From the NCBI RefSeq assembly GCF_029892445.1, contig NZ_JARXVJ010000001.1, positions 1,550,001 to 1,614,000 on the forward strand: 64,000 bases of DNA. Direction: 5' to 3'. Below the pieces are notes generated by a model that saw only the letters and a program-made list of their open reading frames with translations, was not told the origin of the DNA and did not search any database. The stretch comes from Chryseobacterium sp. H1D6B (GTDB taxonomy: Bacteria > Bacteroidota > Bacteroidia > Flavobacteriales > Weeksellaceae). This document shows positions 60,952-64,000 of the stretch, piece by piece. Every line of letters starts with the position of its first letter. The stretch's first letter is position 1. Both the position numbers and the translations under genes were made by a program.

Positions 60952-63147
60952 TTATCTTGTAAATAACATTTCTCTATATTTTGTCATCGGCCAAAGTTCA
61001 TCATCTACCATCATTTCAAGATCATCAGATGCATCTCTGATAATATCAAATAAAGGTTTTACTTCATTGCAGTAAGTTTCTGCCTGCTTTTGACTGTCAG
61101 ACACTGCTTTTGCAGCTTCTCTGGCTTTCATAAGACCTTCTACTCCTAATTTAATTTTAGAAATATTTTCAGAAATATGGGTGATCAGACTGATCTGCTC
61201 TTTTGCTAATTTTTTGAATTCTTTATCTTCAAAAATATCTTTAAGGCCTTTAACGTTCTCAATTAATCTGTTCTGATAATTTAAAGCAGAAGGAATAATG
61301 TGGTTTCTTGCGATATCACTTAAAACTCTTGCTTCAATATCAATTACAGTGCTGTATTTTTCAAGTTTGATCTCATTTCTGGCTTCTACCTCTCTGTGAG
61401 TGAAGATACCCATTTCTTCATATAGATCTACAAACTTCTTATCCATTTCCTGTTTTAAAGCTTCAGGAGTCGTTTTCAGATTGTTCAATCCTCTTTTCTC
61501 TGCTTCTTTTGCCCAGTCGTCAGAATATCCGTCACCTTCAAACATGATGTTTTTAGACTGCTTGATATATTCTCTTAACACATTAAAGATGGCTTCGTCT
61601 TTTTTCAATCCGGTTTCAATTAAAGCATCAACTTCTTTTTTGAAATCATTTAATTGTTTCGCTGCGATTGTATTCATTACAGTCATAGATTCTGCACAGT
61701 TTGCAGAAGAACCTACCGCTCTGATCTCAAATTTATTTCCTGTAAATGCAAATGGAGAAGTTCTGTTTCTGTCCGTATTATCTAAAAGAATCTCAGGGAT
61801 CTTTCCAACAACATTTAATTTCAAGTCTGTTTTTTCATCCGGAGAAAGTTTCCCCTCAGTTACTTTTTCAAGCTCTTCTAAAACTCTGAATAGCTGGCTT
61901 CCGATAAATACAGAAATAATAGCCGGCGGAGCTTCGTTAGCTCCTAATCTGTGGTCGTTGCTTGCAGAAGCGATACTTGCTCTTAAAAGATCGGCATATT
62001 CGTGTACAGCTTTAATAGCGTTAACGAAGAAAGTTAAGAACTGTAAGTTTTTCTTAGGATTTTTTCCAGGGCTTAATAAATTTTCCCCTGTATCTGTAGC
62101 AAGTGACCAGTTGTTGTGCTTCCCGCTTCCGTTTACGCCTGCGAATGGTTTTTCGTGGAATAAAATATGGAAATGGTGTCTGTGGGCAATTCTTGCCATA
62201 ACATCCATCAGCAATGAGTTGTGGTCTACTGCAACGTTCACTTCTTCAAACATTGGAGCAAGCTCGAACTGGTTCGGAGCAACTTCATTATGTCTTGTCG
62301 TTACAGGAATGCCTAATTTCATACATTCTACTTCCAACTCCTTCATGAAGTTCATTACTCTTGTAGGAATAGAACCAAAATAATGGTCGTCCAGCTGCTG
62401 TCCTTTTGCTGGAGAATGTCCTAATAATGTTTTCCCTGTTAAAACTAAGTCTGGACGAGACTGGTATAAAGCAGAGTCTACTAAGAAATATTCCTGCTCC
62501 CATCCTAAAGTAGGAGTTACTTTCGTTACGTTTTTGTCAAAATACTGCATTACGTTGGTTGCTGCTTCGTCTACAGCATTCAGAGCTCTTAAAAGAGGAG
62601 CCTTATAATCTAACGTCTCTCCAGTATAAGAGATGAAAATGGATGGGATACAAAGTGTAGTTCCCATGATGAAAGCCGGAGAAGTAGGATCCCAGGCTGT
62701 GTAACCTCTTGCTTCAAAAGTATTTCTGATTCCTCCGTTCGGGAAAGAAGAAGCATCAGGTTCCTGCTGGATAAGCATGCCGCCGCTGAATCTTTCAATA
62801 GCTCTTCCGCCTTCAATAGGCGTAAAGAAAGAATCGTGCTTTTCAGCAGTACTTCCTGTTAATGGCTGAAACCAGTGTGTATAGTGAGTAACCCCTTTGC
62901 TCATTGCCCAATCTTTCATAGCAACAGCTACCTGATCTGCAATTAATCTTTGGATTTTAGTTCCTTTTTTTATAGCATCCATAATAGATTGGAATGCTTC
63001 TTTTGTTAAATATTCTCTCATGGTGTTTTCAGAGAATACGTTTTGACAAAATAATTCAGATAATTTAGCAGGGATTTCTACTGAATTATCTTTTCTAAAG
63101 TCCTTGAATGGTAAGGTTTCTAAAGCTTTGAATCTTAAGGTTGACAT
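60952..63147 (-). CDS. glnA: Glutamine synthetase type III
   Basis: A 731-residue GSIII (GlnN class), typical of Bacteroidota, making glutamine from glutamate, ammonium and ATP in the cytoplasm. Signatures include LGWEQEYFLVDSALY (metal-binding Glu), NQFELAPMFEEVNVAVDHN, GVNGSGKHNNWSL (catalytic loop), NEAPPAIISVFIG and RNRTSPFAFTGNKFEIRAVGSS. The C-terminal helical extension is specific for type III. It has a -7 element at 63170-63177 and a perfect dyad at 63204-63224 upstream. Probably nitrogen-regulated, but the regulator is not in the window. Confidence 0.97.
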   Translation of the reverse strand: MSTLRFKALETLPFKDFRKDNSVEIPAKLSELFCQNVFSENTMREYLTKEAFQSIMDAIKKGTKIQRLIADQVAVAMKDWAMSKGVTHYTHWFQPLTGSTAEKHDSFFTPIEGGRAIERFSGGMLIQQEPDASSFPNGGIRNTFEARGYTAWDPTSPAFIMGTTLCIPSIFISYTGETLDYKAPLLRALNAVDEAATNVMQYFDKNVTKVTPTLGWEQEYFLVDSALYQSRPDLVLTGKTLLGHSPAKGQQLDDHYFGSIPTRVMNFMKELEVECMKLGIPVTTRHNEVAPNQFELAPMFEEVNVAVDHNSLLMDVMARIAHRHHFHILFHEKPFAGVNGSGKHNNWSLATDTGENLLSPGKNPKKNLQFLTFFVNAIKAVHEYADLLRASIASASNDHRLGANEAPPAIISVFIGSQLFRVLEELEKVTEGKLSPDEKTDLKLNVVGKIPEILLDNTDRNRTSPFAFTGNKFEIRAVGSSANCAESMTVMNTIAAKQLNDFKKEVDALIETGLKKDEAIFNVLREYIKQSKNIMFEGDGYSDDWAKEAEKRGLNNLKTTPEALKQEMDKKFVDLYEEMGIFTHREVEARNEIKLEKYSTVIDIEARVLSDIARNHIIPSALNYQNRLIENVKGLKDIFEDKEFKKLAKEQISLITHISENISKIKLGVEGLMKAREAAKAVSDSQKQAETYCNEVKPLFDIIRDASDDLEMMVDDELWPMTKYREMLFTR

Positions 63148-63169
63148 AATTTGGTTGATTTTTACAGGG

Positions 63170-63177
63170 CAAATTTA
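63170..63177 (-). promoter_or_regulatory. -7 element of glnA
   Basis: TAAATTTG on the minus strand, 22 nt before the ATG. The position expected for the -33 box has no TTG; the dyad at 63204-63224 lies just upstream. Confidence 0.5.
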
Positions 63178-63203
63178 CAAAAAAAATGAATTGAAATGAT
63201 TTT

Positions 63204-63224
63204 ACCCCTAAAAATTTTAGGGGT
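63204..63224. repeat. 21-bp palindrome upstream of glnA
   Basis: ACCCCTAAAA (63204-63213) and TTTTAGGGGT (63215-63224) are perfect inverted arms around a single A. It lies 26 bp upstream of the glnA -7 element, overlapping or abutting the -33 region, and has no T run. That favours a protein binding site over a terminator. Confidence 0.55.
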
Positions 63225-63339
63225 TGCTTGTAATTTGTTTCAAAAAATTAATATTTGATTGGGTTTTTGCACCCCGAAAAACAGATCTCCTTAAACAGCT
63301 TGTTAAAAGATACTTAAAATAAGATTGAACAAAGAATCG

Positions 63340-63347
63340 TATATTTG
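63340..63347 (+). promoter_or_regulatory. -7 element of the DUF6909-like gene
   Basis: TATATTTG, ending 15 nt before the ATG at 63363. No well-placed -33 box. Confidence 0.4.
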
Positions 63348-63362
63348 TGTGAAATTTATTTT

Positions 63363-64000
63363 ATGACAAATTCTAGAGCAAGAGAAACAACAGAAGCAAT
63401 TGAAAGATTATATATCTCTATGAGACACCTGTTTTACAGGGGGTTTTTCAAGCCTGGCGGTGTTTCTGGAGAGAGTATAAGAAGTTTGTTGAAAACGATC
63501 AATCCTGAAATTTATGGTACCATGAATGTTCCTAACAAATTGGAACTGGATGGTTTAATGTATGTTTTAGACAGACTTCCGGAAGGAATTGAAGAATGTG
63601 CGTTTATTCACCTTACCTCAGATGAAGGTTTTGATAAAGGAAGTTTCGAACCTATTGTCCCTAAGAAAAGAAGAAGAAACTGCTATAGAATAGATGAACA
63701 CCAGATGAATATTGAAGTTCTTTTGGGACGTTCAGAAATCTATGACATTCTTACCCACTTGACCTTCCTATTTATAGAAGCAGATAAAGTACGGAATCTG
63801 GCTTTCCTTCAAGACGAAAACTGGAAACCGACACGAGCGTGGAAAATTATAGAAGAAGTAGTAAAAGGTGAAAAGAAATTCAGCAGAAAAGAAAAAGAAG
63901 TGGCATTGATCCACCTTTCTTCTTTAATGGGAAGAACTTTTGAAGAAACGCTGAATGCTTACAATACTTTCGGAGACGATGACAATCCGGATCGTTTATT
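63363..64000 (+). CDS. DUF6909-like cytoplasmic protein, N-terminal part
   Basis: The frame from the ATG at 63363 stays open to the window edge (212 codons). It starts MTNSRARETTEAIERLYISM and continues with RHLFYRGFFKPGGVSGES, YVLDRLPEGIEECAFIHL, PKKRRRNCYRIDEHQMNIEV and SEIYDILTHLTFLFIEADKV. This matches my memory of the flavobacterial DUF6909 family of unknown function. No signal peptide or membrane helix, so cytoplasmic. The C-terminus lies outside the window. Confidence 0.75.
   Translation, partial: MTNSRARETTEAIERLYISMRHLFYRGFFKPGGVSGESIRSLLKTINPEIYGTMNVPNKLELDGLMYVLDRLPEGIEECAFIHLTSDEGFDKGSFEPIVPKKRRRNCYRIDEHQMNIEVLLGRSEIYDILTHLTFLFIEADKVRNLAFLQDENWKPTRAWKIIEEVVKGEKKFSRKEKEVALIHLSSLMGRTFEETLNAYNTFGDDDNPDRL

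Noticed and set aside
61400..62383. A 327-codon open frame on the plus strand antisense to glnA
   Set aside because: It lies wholly inside glnA, which has complete type III glutamine synthetase motifs. The antisense translation has no recognisable domain and mirrors the codon bias of glnA.

Overview
The window is about 64 kb of AT-rich chromosome from a member of the Bacteroidota, most probably a Chryseobacterium or close Weeksellaceae/Flavobacteriales relative. The evidence is the gene families: gliding lipoprotein GldH, two proteins with type IX secretion sorting tails, GLPGLI and DUF3078 proteins, alternative complex III, group III glutamine synthetase and SusC-free envelope lipoproteins. 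Many genes are also preceded by the flavobacterial promoter type TTTG-N19-23-TAnnTTTG. Almost all of it reads as core chromosome. I see no insertion sequence, prophage, CRISPR array, rRNA or tRNA.

Layout. 0-3.7 kb: end of a DUF6122 membrane protein, a ChaA-type cation/proton antiporter, a truncated haemoglobin, a KirBac potassium channel and a YkgJ cysteine-cluster protein. 4-9.8 kb: glutamate dehydrogenase, DprA, a rhomboid protease and two tandem DUF3078 proteins. 9.9-13.9 kb: sufA-sufB-sufC-sufD for Fe-S assembly; the desulfurase sufS lies alone 33 kb away. 14.1-24.1 kb: two GLPGLI proteins, a zinc metallopeptidase, an LTA-synthase-like enzyme, ribH, a TPR protein, apt, a lipoprotein, and a third GLPGLI gene broken by two homopolymer frameshifts. 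24.3-32.6 kb: the complete actABCDEF respiratory complex. 32.8-42 kb: SPOR protein, a polytopic membrane protein, a T9SS-secreted repeat protein, SelO, and the ricT-gldH-PBP1A operon. 42.3-49.3 kb: FadL-type porin plus SGNH lipoprotein, prs-rplY, sufS, a tiny double-glycine peptide gene, and a second T9SS cargo. 49.4-53.3 kb: hemA-hemC-hemD-hemE. 53.6-59.8 kb: mreB-mreC-mreD-mrdA-rodA and a pentapeptide-repeat protein. 59.9-64 kb: an NlpC/P60 lipoprotein, glnA type III and the start of a DUF6909 protein.

Themes. Respiration and its cofactors are strongly represented: complex III replacement, haem synthesis and Fe-S assembly. So is envelope growth: elongasome, PBP1A, NlpC/P60, LtaS-like, SPOR. 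Nitrogen assimilation is represented by gdhA and glnA.

The observations I consider most worth checking are: (1) an unlisted 41-codon gene at 48237-48362 encoding a double-glycine leader peptide with four cysteines in its core, with its own good promoter; (2) the GLPGLI gene at 22176-23037 broken by two independent one-base losses in homopolymers; (3) dyad and direct-repeat operator candidates upstream of glnA, the fadL-like gene and gdhA; (4) promoters only 4-15 nt from their start codons, suggesting leaderless or near-leaderless mRNAs. I did not find a clear-cut large novel multi-gene system; the rest is well-known core machinery.
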